From: Paenibacillus glycanilyticus
GTDB lineage: Bacteria > Bacillota > Bacilli > Paenibacillales > Paenibacillaceae
NCBI RefSeq assembly: GCF_023715145.1
Contig: NZ_JAMBNP010000005.1
Location: forward strand, 473,286-537,285
DNA: 64,000 nt
Reading direction: 5' to 3'
Part shown: in pieces, positions 9,101 to 17,991 of the stretch
Numbering within the stretch: the stretch's first letter is position 1
How the letters are laid out: every line of letters starts with the position of its first letter
Translations under genes and position numbers: made by a program
Notes under the pieces: generated by a model
Seen by the model: only the letters and a program-made list of their open reading frames with translations
Databases searched by the model: none
Told to the model about the DNA's origin: nothing

Positions 9101-10420
9101 GACCCGGGTACCGGCAATCCGGGTACTGGCAATCCAGGTACCGGCAATCCGGGTACTGGCAATCCGGGCAATGGAGGTACAACGGGCAGTGAGGGAGATA
9201 CGCCGCCGGCAAGCGTTATCGCGCCGACCGTTGTTGAAGATGGGCAAACGGTGGCAGCCGCCAAGACAGCCTCCGCTCTCCAAGGCGATCGGCTAATCGC
9301 GACCGTGACGGACGAGGCGCTACAGCAGGCGCTCGCTGCCGCGAAATCCTCTCCGGTAGCTATCTCGCTGAGTGCGTCAGACAAGGATGCGGCGGAAGCG
9401 CAGCTTCAACTGACGCCTGCGCAAGTCGACTTGCTGCGCAAAGCGCCTGCGAACAGCTCGATCATCTTCACATGGAACGAATCATCGTCCGTTGCTTTCC
9501 CGTTGTCGGCGCTCGCCGGCGCTTCCGAAGGCGCGGCATTGAACATTCAAATCGCGAAGAACAGGGAAGCTAAGGCCATATTCCAAGCTGCATATCCGGA
9601 AGCTACTCTTTTGGGAGACGCTTACGCGTTTGAGGCGGAATTCGCAGTAAACGGCAAGTTGACGCCGGTATCCTTCCAGCCGGAACAGTCGTTCAAGCGT
9701 TCCTTCGTAATCGGGCAAAGTGCGGATATCTCTTCAGCTGGCGCATTGTATGAAGAAGACGGCATGGTCAGTCCTGCAGCCGCGAAGGTCAAAACGGTTG
9801 GCAGCACGGCGATCATGACGGTCGACCGTCCGGGCATGTCGACTTATGCAGCGGCAAAACGCCATGTTGCATTTAACGATATCGACAAATCCTGGGCAAA
9901 GAGCCAAATTCAATCGTTGGCCGACATGTTCCTGCTGAACGGCACGAAGGCGGGACAATTCGAGCCGAAGGCGAATGTCACGCGAGCTCAATTCGCGTCC
10001 ATGCTCGTTCGTGGACTTGGCTTGCAGCGGACAACGGAGCCGGCACCGTTCGGCGACGTGACGCCGAAAGATTGGTTTGCCAAGGACGTCGCCGCGGCGT
10101 ACGAGGCGGGTCTCGTCGAAGGCGCGGACGGTAACTTCCGTCCTAACGCCCAAATCAGCCGTCAAGATCTGACGGTTATGCTGGCCAGAGCGGCCGAGCT
10201 CCTCAAGCTTACCAAAGTGTCCGGTACGCATAAGCCTTATGAGGACGCGGCGCGGATCAGCCCGTACGCACAATCCAGCGTACAGAAGGTAAGCGACCTC
10301 GGTCTAATGGAGGGGTATGCAACGAAGAATGGCATCGCGTTTGATCCGCTCGGCGCGACAAGCCGCGAAGCCGTAGCGAAGGTGCTTCACAACTTGTTGA
10401 CAGCCGCTGGTTTAATTTAA
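6125..10420 (+). CDS. SLH-anchored S8 peptidase with PA domain (Vpr-like)
   Basis: 1431 residues from ATG 6125. An in-frame TTG at 6140 would match the TTG starts of both neighbouring paralogues. Order: signal peptide ending at QAMA, I9-type inhibitor prodomain (about 75-175), S8 domain with D222 (LDTGVD), H269 (QHGTHVSG) and S627 (GTSMATPHVAG) all intact, a protease-associated (PA) insert (about 410-490), a beta-rich domain, a DPGDG/NPGTG linker (about 973-1017), a second linker domain, and three SLH modules (about 1248-1430). SLH modules bind pyruvylated secondary cell-wall polymer, so the protease is expected on the cell surface. It lies 62 bases after the pseudoprotease gene with no terminator seen between them, suggesting co-transcription. 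Confidence 0.92.
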   Translation: MGNEPLKNALLKHLAAFAAAAMLLTNLPSQAMAEDRDVTAGVMSVHPEIDYKKLREALADTKASSMSMPILSPNLNTKSASEVNVIVRFSKEPIAVGKYSAQLRRQAFSAQAATQAIQQEQASFVTASKAKGVSLKVSRKFNTILNGMEITVRADQLPTLAKLPGVVGISENLTYYPLAADGGGAAVAAEPSYEEAPLKQIGVNKAWEEGYTGKGMKVAVLDTGVDYMHPDLRIAGGYDTFYQDEDPYEEPPLTPMQDPLGIGFEGTQHGTHVSGTITGRASNAGAAQVQKGVAYEADLYVYKVLGRIDDGRVVGSSATIIDGLDRAVRAGVDVINMSLGSDENKNPNSPDSIAVNNAVLAGVTVVVANGNAATQGPYYYSMGTPSGAQLAFSVGAVTSPSDIPIYNAIVKHQISGGAPSEAKPLKLGEWKLGQEDFGTLFGADPIEAVYVGLGKESDYKNVNAAGKIAFVSRGDITFVEKMANAKNHGALAVIMFNGNSKLVDGQSVPDLTEDQVGRNGLIGLDSGPGADSIPTFDMSGVEGRSIARQLGTGKTLNFTFEAFQKQRNEGDHMADFSSRGPNSDGNYGIKPDLVAPGVNVYSTWPMYGKVNPGADYSKAYMRESGTSMATPHVAGLALLVKEAHPDWGPLDIRAALDNTSEGILDESGTRYDVYSQGTGRANVAGAIATPALLKSMDPITVYDSYMNATHMASEAGSVSFGMIDAGMAASKPLELENKSDEALAYKAKVEMHPLVTSDPDPLRAVPTPDVTKVDMTLEGVGGDGTIMVGPYGATDFTLTAKALADAADGVYEGEVVLESEGLPNLRLPFVIHVGEDSDPTEWGVSDMRTSDVIAAPDHPIDVSAKLNAKDMQQVLLVALPFDPNGLECMVSSMYDEELAPIAPGPIKFEQIDGSCWGFPEYDDEGNYNLEQLDGMYELAIIAQHIDKVTGEADFEHMSIAYSTMKFSKSNIGDPGDGDPGDGDPGDGDPGDGDPGTGNPGTGNPGTGNPGTGNPGNGGTTGSEGDTPPASVIAPTVVEDGQTVAAAKTASALQGDRLIATVTDEALQQALAAAKSSPVAISLSASDKDAAEAQLQLTPAQVDLLRKAPANSSIIFTWNESSSVAFPLSALAGASEGAALNIQIAKNREAKAIFQAAYPEATLLGDAYAFEAEFAVNGKLTPVSFQPEQSFKRSFVIGQSADISSAGALYEEDGMVSPAAAKVKTVGSTAIMTVDRPGMSTYAAAKRHVAFNDIDKSWAKSQIQSLADMFLLNGTKAGQFEPKANVTRAQFASMLVRGLGLQRTTEPAPFGDVTPKDWFAKDVAAAYEAGLVEGADGNFRPNAQISRQDLTVMLARAAELLKLTKVSGTHKPYEDAARISPYAQSSVQKVSDLGLMEGYATKNGIAFDPLGATSREAVAKVLHNLLTAAGLI
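9041..9175 (+). repeat. nine tandem 15-bp units inside the SLH protease gene
   Basis: Nine consecutive 15-bp units encode DPGDG (four), DPGTG (one), NPGTG (three) and NPGNG (one). This is a flexible Gly/Pro linker between the protease part and the wall-binding part. In-frame 15-bp units can change number by slippage without breaking the gene. Confidence 0.9.
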
Positions 10421-10539
10421 TTGTCATTTGGGATTGCACGCAAGAATGGGGAGGAGAAGGGAAGCGAAGGATCTGCTTCCCTTACTCGGCTCAAAGCTTG
10501 TAGGCGCAATATTATCTATGACAGAAGGAGCCCAAAACC

Positions 10540-13500
10540 TTGAAAAGACATAGAAGCAAACAAGTGCTTGCCGCGGCGCTTTCATTGGCGACGGCGTTCG
10601 GTCTGACGGTTACGAGTTTCGCTGCTGGTGCGGGAGCGGCGGTCGATCAGGAGCCGGTGAAGCAAACAACCCTAAACCAAATGCGAAAAAGCCAATGGCC
10701 TCCGACTGCTTCGATTCCTGTCATTACGGACAGCTTGTCGTCGGACGACGGCATCGTGCCGCAGACGGTGTTTTCGATTCCAGTGACCGAGCAGGACAAA
10801 TTTCTAACCAGCCTCCGAAAACAGCGGGAAGCGACGGCAACTGAAGAACGAAGCCGGATTATCGTCAAATTCAAGCAAGGTGCGGCCGACGCGACGTACC
10901 GCTCCGAATTCGCCGCGACCTCGGAAGCTCGGATGCTTCCGGGCACGGATCTGATGGTGTTGGAAACGATGCCCGCCAACGCAACAACTATTTTAGCCGA
11001 GCTGAAGGACGATCCGAATGTGGAATTTGCGGAGCTGGACGTCAAGGTCCGTATGGCCTCCGTGCCGAACGATCCTTTGTTCCCCAACCAATGGGGACTT
11101 CACAACGTTGGACAAATCATAGACGGACCGATTAAAGGTTTGCCCGGCTTTGATATAAACGTCATGAAGGCGTGGGAAATGGGGCATGACGGCAACGATG
11201 TTGTTGTTGCTGTTCTGGATACGGGCATTGACATTTCTCATCCCGATCTGAAAGCCAACATTTGGCGAAACGCGGGAGAAATTCCGAATAACGGCATGGA
11301 TGATGACGGGGACGGTTACGCGGATGACGTGAACGGTTGGGACTTCTATAACGACGATCGGACGGTCTTTGACGCGAGTCAAGGGGATTTCCACGGCACA
11401 GCGGTGGCCGGCGTCATCGCAGCATCGGCTAATAACGGCGTCGGGATTTCGGGTGTCGCTCCAAACGTGCAGGTTTTACCGCTGAAGGTACTCGGTCCGG
11501 ACGGAACGGGATACGCTTCCGATGTCATTCGCGCCATTCACTATGCAGACCGCGCGGGAGCACGCATTGCGAACATGAGCTGGACGACGGATACGTACAG
11601 CAGAGCGCTCGAGGATGCGATCAAAGCTTCCTCGATGCTATTCACCGTCTCTGCGGGGAATGAGGTAAAGGAAGATAATACCTTAAAAGCGCCGAAAAAC
11701 CTGGACGAATACCCTGTATATCCGGCATCGTATGACAGTCCGAATCTCGTATCGGTCGCTTCGGTAGGCGCGGATGGATCTTTTGCCTATTTCAGCAACT
11801 ACGGACAAAAGACGGTAGACTTGGCTGCTCCGGGCTTCGCGGTGCTTAGTACGGTTCCGAGCCGGAATATCGGACTTGGTGCACAGATCGATAACGGTAC
11901 GTTTAAGGCGGTTTATAACGTTATCGGGTTCGAAGCCATGCAAATCGTTGAACAGCGGCGAGAGGCTTTCAACAACGCGATGCAATTTCTAAGCAACACC
12001 GACGGCGAGAAGCCGTCCGTGCTGCTTGTGCAGGACGATATGCATGACATCGGCAATCCGGACACGCTCCCGGTTTATGCCAATCTGCTGGAAGACGCCG
12101 GTTATGAGTATGACGTGGAGACGGTGCCGATGGGAGCTAACGGCCCGGCACTCGACAAGCTGACGGACTATGAAGCGGTGATCTGGTTTACGGGCTTTGG
12201 CAATTCGTCCCTCGAAGAGGCTGATGTCGAGAACATGACCGCCTATTTAAATGGCGGCGGCCATCTGCTTTTGACCGGTCCCGGCTCATTATTCCGATTG
12301 GCAGATTCGCCGTTTGTGCGCGATACGCTGCATTTGGACTTCGTTCGTTTTGAGGATAGCGAAAACGAAAGCTGGGGCTTTGCATCCGGCGTTGCCGGCA
12401 CGATCTATGATGGCGCTAATTACAGTCTGAAGGATCAAGGCATCTTCAGCGACGTAGAAACAAACGACGCTGCTGTCGCTAGAATCAACCTGGAAATTCC
12501 GGTGGAGGATTATGGCAAGAGCACGGGAACGTCTATTTCCGCTCCGTATGCCGCGGGAGTCGCCGCGCTGCTGCTTGGTCAAGATCCGGCTCAGGATGCG
12601 GCTACCGTCAGAACGCGTCTCTTGCTTAGCGGCAAACCGCTCGATTCGTTGAAAGGCAAAACTTCGAACGGCAAAATGCTAGATGCCTTCGGTGCGCTGA
12701 GTGACGACGAACTGCCGGGCAGGTCGCTTGAAGGCGGGAGCCTGTCAGGCAAATTGGATTTAACCGAGAATTGGGATGATGTCTATTTCGTCCATCTGCT
12801 TCAAGGCGATACGCTGTCGTTAACGCTGACGGGGAGCGCGGAGTCGGATTTTGACCTTTACCTATATGATAATTCCGCCAAGACGATTCAATCCAGCGTT
12901 GGAATGGTTGCGCATTCGGAGACGGAGGGCAGCTCGGGAGAATCCATTGTCTACCGGGCTCTCGAGACGGGCTATTACTTTGTAAACGTGCACGCATTCG
13001 AAGGGGCCGGGACCTACAAGCTCAACGCTACCCTTGACCGCACGTCGACGCATGGCGAAGGCGTCTATGAGAATAACGATCCGGCGCTTGAGTACGTCGG
13101 CAAATGGTCTACGGTTTCCGACGCAGGCTATTCGAACGGCACGCTCAAACGCTTGGATGCCGCTGGCAGCGTAAGCTTTGCGTTCTATGGCGGTGAAGTG
13201 GCTTGGCTGGGCATGAAAGGACCGGATCAAGGCATCGCGGACGTCTTCATCGACGGCGTGAAGGTAGCCTCCCCGTCCTTATTCAACAAGTGGAAACAAT
13301 TGAACCAAGTTATTTGGAAGCAATCCGTGCCGAAAGGCCCTCATACGCTGACGATCAAATGGACGGGAATGAAGGATTCGTTATCGACCGGTACGTCCAT
13401 TAACGTCGACGCCATTCAGGTGGCCGTTCCATCTGAAGCGTATACGGTCCGGCTAGAGGAGAATGATCTGGATTTCGAATTCAAGGGCAGTTGGAAGAAG

Positions 13501-14262
13501 CGGTCGGACGCGGAGTTCTCGAATGGGCATGCCATGGAGTCGAATACAGTCGGTGACGAAGCCGTGCTTTCTTTTACCGGGACGAGAGCCGTATTGTTGT
13601 CTAAACAAATAGCAAGCGAAAATCCGATGATTGCCGTAACCGTCGATGATCGTCCCGAGTCGGAAGTCATTATCAATTTGAATGCGGTTAAGGATGCCTA
13701 TCAGGCTGCGGTCTTCGATACGGGCAAGCTGCCAAACGGGAAGCATTCCATACGGATCATCAACGTGACGGAAGTTGTCTCAATCGGGAAAAAGCCGGTC
13801 ATCGTCGACACTCTGATCGTGACGAAGGCGACGAAGGAGGAAGCGGTCAATACGAGTACAACATCCATTGAAGACACGAACGCTTCTGTCAAATTCGAAG
13901 GATTGTGGCAGACGAATCTGTCGCCTCGCAACAGCGGCAATAGCGCCAGGTATTCGAACCAAACGAATAGCTCGGTAGAGGTAAAGCTGCGAGGTACCAA
14001 GATCATTATAATAGGGACCAAAGGACCGGATCGTGGCAAAGCTGACATTTATGTAGACGGCGAGCTCGTGACGCCGAGCCATATCGATTTGTACAGTCCG
14101 TCCTACGAATTCCAGTCTCGCTTGTTCGAGCTGCCCGATTTGGGCAGCAAGCAGCACACGATCAAAATCGTCAACGTTGGCGATAAAAACCCGAAATCAT
14201 CGGGCTATTACATTTCCTTCGACGCGATTAAGGTCATTGGCGATCAATTTGATCTGGATTGA
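10540..14262 (+). CDS. S8 family serine peptidase with PPC-like and beta-sandwich C-terminal modules
   Basis: 1240 residues, TTG start with AGAAGGAGC upstream. The short leader TATGACAGAAGGAGC closely resembles that of the paralogue at 2385. Signal peptide about 1-30; prodomain about 100-175. S8 triad intact: D227 (LDTGID), H285 (FHGTAVAG), S665 (GTSISAP); oxyanion N374 (SAGNE). A roughly 215-residue alpha/beta insert (about 445-660) separates the Asn and Ser, exactly as in the 2385 paralogue. A PPC-like domain and three beta-sandwich modules follow. There is no SLH or LPXTG anchor, so it is probably secreted or held by its C-terminal modules. A strong terminator lies about 90 bases after the stop. 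Confidence 0.92.
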   Translation: MKRHRSKQVLAAALSLATAFGLTVTSFAAGAGAAVDQEPVKQTTLNQMRKSQWPPTASIPVITDSLSSDDGIVPQTVFSIPVTEQDKFLTSLRKQREATATEERSRIIVKFKQGAADATYRSEFAATSEARMLPGTDLMVLETMPANATTILAELKDDPNVEFAELDVKVRMASVPNDPLFPNQWGLHNVGQIIDGPIKGLPGFDINVMKAWEMGHDGNDVVVAVLDTGIDISHPDLKANIWRNAGEIPNNGMDDDGDGYADDVNGWDFYNDDRTVFDASQGDFHGTAVAGVIAASANNGVGISGVAPNVQVLPLKVLGPDGTGYASDVIRAIHYADRAGARIANMSWTTDTYSRALEDAIKASSMLFTVSAGNEVKEDNTLKAPKNLDEYPVYPASYDSPNLVSVASVGADGSFAYFSNYGQKTVDLAAPGFAVLSTVPSRNIGLGAQIDNGTFKAVYNVIGFEAMQIVEQRREAFNNAMQFLSNTDGEKPSVLLVQDDMHDIGNPDTLPVYANLLEDAGYEYDVETVPMGANGPALDKLTDYEAVIWFTGFGNSSLEEADVENMTAYLNGGGHLLLTGPGSLFRLADSPFVRDTLHLDFVRFEDSENESWGFASGVAGTIYDGANYSLKDQGIFSDVETNDAAVARINLEIPVEDYGKSTGTSISAPYAAGVAALLLGQDPAQDAATVRTRLLLSGKPLDSLKGKTSNGKMLDAFGALSDDELPGRSLEGGSLSGKLDLTENWDDVYFVHLLQGDTLSLTLTGSAESDFDLYLYDNSAKTIQSSVGMVAHSETEGSSGESIVYRALETGYYFVNVHAFEGAGTYKLNATLDRTSTHGEGVYENNDPALEYVGKWSTVSDAGYSNGTLKRLDAAGSVSFAFYGGEVAWLGMKGPDQGIADVFIDGVKVASPSLFNKWKQLNQVIWKQSVPKGPHTLTIKWTGMKDSLSTGTSINVDAIQVAVPSEAYTVRLEENDLDFEFKGSWKKRSDAEFSNGHAMESNTVGDEAVLSFTGTRAVLLSKQIASENPMIAVTVDDRPESEVIINLNAVKDAYQAAVFDTGKLPNGKHSIRIINVTEVVSIGKKPVIVDTLIVTKATKEEAVNTSTTSIEDTNASVKFEGLWQTNLSPRNSGNSARYSNQTNSSVEVKLRGTKIIIIGTKGPDRGKADIYVDGELVTPSHIDLYSPSYEFQSRLFELPDLGSKQHTIKIVNVGDKNPKSSGYYISFDAIKVIGDQFDLD

Positions 14263-14305
14263 AACGGTTAAATTAGGTGTAAGCATAAATAGAAGGAATA
14301 GACTC

Positions 14306-14338
14306 ATGAGCAAGTGGGATCTTTATAAAAACGATTAA
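14306..14338 (+). other. possible 10-residue micro-ORF
   Basis: ATG at 14306 has AGAAGGAA nine bases upstream and encodes MSKWDLYKND before TAA. It lies between the third subtilase gene and its terminator. It may be a leader-type peptide or the stub of a decayed gene. The support is only the ribosome binding site and its position. Confidence 0.2.
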
Positions 14339-14352
14339 GACAATTCGCGAAA

Positions 14353-14394
14353 AGCCCAGCAGGATCGGTTTTTGATCTGCTGGGCTCTTTTTTA
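14353..14394 (+). terminator. Rho-independent terminator of the subtilase cluster
   Basis: AGCCCAGCA pairs perfectly with TGCTGGGCT, with an inner GATC/GATC, followed by CTTTTTT. Confidence 0.9.
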
Positions 14395-14500
14395 TATATT
14401 GCCGTAATGTAACATCACTTATATATAATCCTCCTCAACAGGTTCGAGCTGCTATCACCTATATATGACTGAATGTGGTTCAAGTGCCTGGATAATAAAC

Positions 14501-14541
14501 GGGGTGTCCCATAAGTCATGAAAATGACGATAGGACACCCC
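14501..14541. terminator. long hairpin between convergent genes
   Basis: GGGGTGTCC and GGACACCCC form a perfect 9-bp outer stem; inside, GTCAT-GAAA-ATGAC forms a second stem. It lies 44 bases past the stop of the SDR gene (minus strand). The downstream T run is weak, so it may terminate that gene or be a relic of an insertion-sequence end. Confidence 0.5.
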
Positions 14542-14584
14542 TGTATATCTCTTCCCATCCTTATTGCTCAAATGAACACCCTTC

Positions 14585-15340
14585 TTAAAGCAAATGTCCG
14601 CCAGACACTTCAATGTCCTGGGCTGTAACCCAGCTGAAATCATCGGACAATAAGTTCACAATGACCTTCCCAATATCTTCGGGTTGGCCGATTCTGCCAA
14701 ATACAGATTGCTCAGCCAGCGGCTTAATGAATTCAGGATGTTTATCGAATGCTCCATCACCAAAATTGCTGTGCGTAGGACCAGGAGAAACGGCATTAAC
14801 CCGAATTTGGCGAGGGGCAAGTTCTTTGGCGATGTAGCGAGTCCAAGTTGAGAATGCTGCTTTTAACGATCCGTAGGCAGAGTAGCCTGGAAATGATTGG
14901 TTCTTTGATGAACTCGTAGTATTTACAATGGCTCCAGCATCCTCCATGAATCTGACAAGCTGTTGTGTTAAAAAAATCGGTCCTTTGAAGTTCGTATTAA
15001 GAATCTTGTCGAAATATTCTTCGCTCATCTCAGAGAACATCATTGGCCCGCCAATACCGCCATTATTAACTAAGTAATCAAAAGTCGTTCTGTTCCAAAT
15101 TTCTTTGAGGCACTTTTTCACTTCTAGAACGAAACCCTCGAATGATGATAGTTGAGTGAGATCCAACTTCAGTGCTACTGCCCGAACTCCACTATTCTTC
15201 TCAATTTCCTTAACGACAGCTTCCGCCCGGTCCTTATAGGAATTGTATGTGAGAATGACGCTAATTCCGCGCTGGCCAAGCCCAAGAGCCGTCGCCTTTC
15301 CAATGCCATTACTTCCGCCTGTTACAATTGCAATTTTCAT
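14585..15340 (-). CDS. SDR-family NAD(P)-dependent oxidoreductase
   Basis: 251 residues from the ATG at 15340. This start is chosen because AAAGGAGTG lies just upstream; a longer frame to 15415 lacks a ribosome binding site. The N-terminal TGGSNGIG is the cofactor glycine motif, NNGG is the structural motif, and Y-G-S-L-K is the catalytic Tyr-Lys pair. The C-terminal GRIGQPEDIG and SGG stretches are typical of classical SDRs. The substrate cannot be predicted. It is divergent from an AraC-type regulator 217 bases away. That arrangement is common for SDR or aldo-keto reductase genes controlled by the neighbouring regulator. Confidence 0.88.
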   Translation of the reverse strand: MKIAIVTGGSNGIGKATALGLGQRGISVILTYNSYKDRAEAVVKEIEKNSGVRAVALKLDLTQLSSFEGFVLEVKKCLKEIWNRTTFDYLVNNGGIGGPMMFSEMSEEYFDKILNTNFKGPIFLTQQLVRFMEDAGAIVNTTSSSKNQSFPGYSAYGSLKAAFSTWTRYIAKELAPRQIRVNAVSPGPTHSNFGDGAFDKHPEFIKPLAEQSVFGRIGQPEDIGKVIVNLLSDDFSWVTAQDIEVSGGHLL

Positions 15341-15557
15341 AAGTTCACTCCTTTTTTGTGTTCGATCTGGATTTAATATTAGTCGCATCTGCTGAGTTAA
15401 TATAGATCTAATCATGCCTTCTTATTGCCTAAAAACACCATAGACCCGTTCGAATAACCTCGATTATCCCTAATATTTATCATAAGAAGAGCCTAAAAGT
15501 GCCGAATCATTTCAGAGTGGTGTTGAGGAATAAGAAGTCGTGTAATAAAATAAATGT

Positions 15558-16445
15558 ATGAATAAAATCCTTGATGAAATTATTGATCTAATGAAAAGTG
15601 CAGGCACTCGACCAATTGAAAGCGGAGTACCCGGGCTAAGTATGATTAAGGGAGACATTCCCGCACATCAGCTTGCAGCGCTCTACGAGCCGATGATTGG
15701 TTTTACGGTTCAAGGAACAAAGATTCTTTCCATCGGGGAGCGTTGCACTGACCTCAAAGGGCCATCCTATTACGTGTTACCGGTACATGTTCCTGCAACG
15801 GCGAGTGTACACCCAGATCATGAAGGCCGTCCTTACATGTCCCTTGGTCTTAGGTTAAATCAGGATGTTCTTCAGAGTTTATTAAGAGATCTGCCTGAGA
15901 ATCTAATCCCAACTGCTTCCGAGCATTTCGCAGCTTGTGAAATAGACATTGAATTTATGGCGGCATGGCTGCGCTTATTGCGATTATCGAAGACACCAAA
16001 AGATATTCCAGCTCTTGCACCAGCTTATGAGCGCGAAATCCTTTATCGCGTTCTGATGGGACCACAAGGATGGAATCTGAGGCAATTTGGTCTGCAGGAA
16101 AGTAATTTATCTAAGATTTCCCAGATTGTAAAATGGTTTCGCGCAAATTTTATGAAGCCAATAGACATTGGTGATCTGGCATCAAAATCTGGTATGGCTG
16201 TGAATACCTTTCACCGTCAGTTTAAAAGGGCAACCGGTTTAAGTCCTATTCAATTTCAAAAGCAATTAAGGCTTTTGGAGGCAAGAAACCTCATTGCATT
16301 TGAGGGCTATTCAGTAACCAGTGCCGCATTTCATGTTGGCTATCAAAGTCCTTCACAGTTTAATCGAGAGTACTCCCGCTTCTTCGGTTCATCTCCAGCC
16401 CGGGACACGGAGAAACTAAGACGAATCGAAAGCACGAGGGATTAG
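15558..16445 (+). CDS. AraC-family transcriptional regulator with AraC_N domain
   Basis: 295 residues. The N-terminal part (about 1-190) matches the cupin-like AraC_N sensor type (GFTVQGTK, YYVLPVHVPATASV). The C-terminal part (about 195-285) holds two helix-turn-helix motifs (DIGDLASKSGMAVNTFHRQF, then SAAFHVGYQSPSQFNREY). It likely regulates the divergent SDR gene. Two ATGs lie four bases apart (15554 and 15558); only 15558 is in frame. No strong ribosome binding site was seen, so translation may be weak. Confidence 0.88.
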   Translation: MNKILDEIIDLMKSAGTRPIESGVPGLSMIKGDIPAHQLAALYEPMIGFTVQGTKILSIGERCTDLKGPSYYVLPVHVPATASVHPDHEGRPYMSLGLRLNQDVLQSLLRDLPENLIPTASEHFAACEIDIEFMAAWLRLLRLSKTPKDIPALAPAYEREILYRVLMGPQGWNLRQFGLQESNLSKISQIVKWFRANFMKPIDIGDLASKSGMAVNTFHRQFKRATGLSPIQFQKQLRLLEARNLIAFEGYSVTSAAFHVGYQSPSQFNREYSRFFGSSPARDTEKLRRIESTRD

Positions 16446-16618
16446 ATCATGGGGTCTTTTTTGTACAATTCGCACATGTAGATGGTGGGGGAAATAAAGA
16501 TGTTTAACGAAGGTCCAACAAAATGTCCAAAAGTGAAAGAGAACGTAAATCATACAAATACAACATACTCATTATCAAAGAAATCAGTTGAATAGTTTTA
16601 CCGGATGAAACTTACGGA

Positions 16619-17713
16619 CTACTTTTGTTTGCAACTCGCGATCAGAGTCAGGAGCAGCAGCGGAACAAATCCAGCTGCACCAATCCATAACGGCCATTTG
16701 CTCGAGACGATATCGAACCATTGAATCTCGCTATCGAATATGACAACCGACAGGAACAAGGTGATAAGAGCAAGAGGGAATATCAGAAGCCGATCGTTCT
16801 GCAGGGCAAATAAACGATTTAAAGTTAGATTCAAAACAAACAACACGACTGTCGCTTTCATGTAAGAACCGGCGATTAATGTCATGCCTATAACGGATTC
16901 TATTCGCTGAATAATGTCCTGAAAGTCAATTAGACGCGCAACCATATATAAAGAATATTTGACATCGCCTGAGACCGGTCCGGCTACAAAAATGACACAA
17001 ATCACGGATAAGATTAAAATGACGGTGTTGAGAAGTAATGCGATATACATCCATCGGTTTAAACTGTATTTTTTGCCCGGATTCTTCTTTGCGAACGGCA
17101 GCAGCATGGCAAACAGAAAAGATTCCGCGAACGGAAATCCAAACGAAAAGTAGGCACCGTGCAAAACCGGCTTAATGCCGTCCGGCATGATTGGTAATAT
17201 ATAGTCAGGATGATAATTGGGTATCGAGAGCAGCAGCACGATAAATACGAAAAACAGCATAATCAAAATAAGGTTCGTGAACATGCGAACCATTACTTCA
17301 ATGCCTGCCCGAACTGTAAAAGCAATGAGCGTGAAGGTGAAGGCGTTGAACACAAAGATTGGCGTTTTTTTCATCATCGTTGTGGTTAAGAATAATCCCA
17401 TATCAAGCACGATTCCGGAAGCCATATGACACATAGTCAGGATGAGAGGGACCGATAATAATGCGGTCAACCAAGGTCCCACCATTTTCTTGGCATAATC
17501 AATATACGTAGAGCCCGGATATTTATTATGCAAATAAAGCATACAGGCCAAAGCAAAGAAACCAAAAGCGCTTGAAATGAGAAGAGACAGCCAAGCTCCG
17601 TTTTTTGCGAAGCCGATGAGCGGACCTGGGATGTTGATAATAGCGGATCCGGTCATGAAGATAAAAAACAAGGTGGACATTTGCACGGGACTGACCGTTT
17701 CTTTTACATTCAT
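16619..17713 (-). CDS. germinant receptor B subunit (GerAB/YndE spore permease family)
   Basis: About 364 residues from the ATG at 17713, which is preceded by GTGGGGG at good spacing. A longer frame to 17761 would overlap the upstream gene and has no site. About ten transmembrane segments and the APC-type fold expected of GerAB proteins, which bind germinants in the spore inner membrane. It is the last gene of an operon in the order A, C, small D, B. The motif near residue 20 (FMTGSAIINIPG) is typical of the family. Expression should be in the forespore. Confidence 0.9.
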   Translation of the reverse strand: MNVKETVSPVQMSTLFFIFMTGSAIINIPGPLIGFAKNGAWLSLLISSAFGFFALACMLYLHNKYPGSTYIDYAKKMVGPWLTALLSVPLILTMCHMASGIVLDMGLFLTTTMMKKTPIFVFNAFTFTLIAFTVRAGIEVMVRMFTNLILIMLFFVFIVLLLSIPNYHPDYILPIMPDGIKPVLHGAYFSFGFPFAESFLFAMLLPFAKKNPGKKYSLNRWMYIALLLNTVILILSVICVIFVAGPVSGDVKYSLYMVARLIDFQDIIQRIESVIGMTLIAGSYMKATVVLFVLNLTLNRLFALQNDRLLIFPLALITLFLSVVIFDSEIQWFDIVSSKWPLWIGAAGFVPLLLLTLIASCKQK

Positions 17714-17744
17714 AACAAAACCCCCACACGATAGTTGAACCATA

Positions 17745-17987
17745 TCAGGACTTGGATTCAAAATAGGTTGTGATCATTTTCGCCGGCGCGGAAAAAATAA
17801 AATCGGCAACGTTATGAAGATCCGGCCAATCTTTTCCTGCAGCATAATCAAGTCCCAGATAGATGGCTGCCGTGATGGAGATCCCGTAAACGGCACGCCC
17901 TCGCTTGTTGCTTTTTTTATAGTTAGGAGCGTCAAAGACGAGTACTACCGCGATGATCAGGATCACAATAGCGAGTCGAATTAACAT
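17745..17987 (-). CDS. small two-TM germinant receptor D-subunit-like protein
   Basis: 80 residues: an N-terminal transmembrane helix (residues 3-18), a basic loop (KKSNKRGRA), a second hydrophobic segment (about 33-46), then a short amphipathic tail. It lies between the C and B genes, four bases after the C stop. Its size, topology and place match the small D subunits described for some GerA-type receptors in Bacillus, which modulate receptor activity. The same position in the second operon of this window holds a similar 77-residue protein. Family assignment is by position and topology. Confidence 0.75.
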   Translation of the reverse strand: MLIRLAIVILIIAVVLVFDAPNYKKSNKRGRAVYGISITAAIYLGLDYAAGKDWPDLHNVADFIFSAPAKMITTYFESKS

Positions 17988-17991
17988 TCAT

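Noticed and set aside
9004..9384. Minus-strand frame with GLPVPGLPVPG-type repeats
   Set aside because: Mirror of the tandem 15-bp repeats encoding the DPGDG linker on the plus strand.
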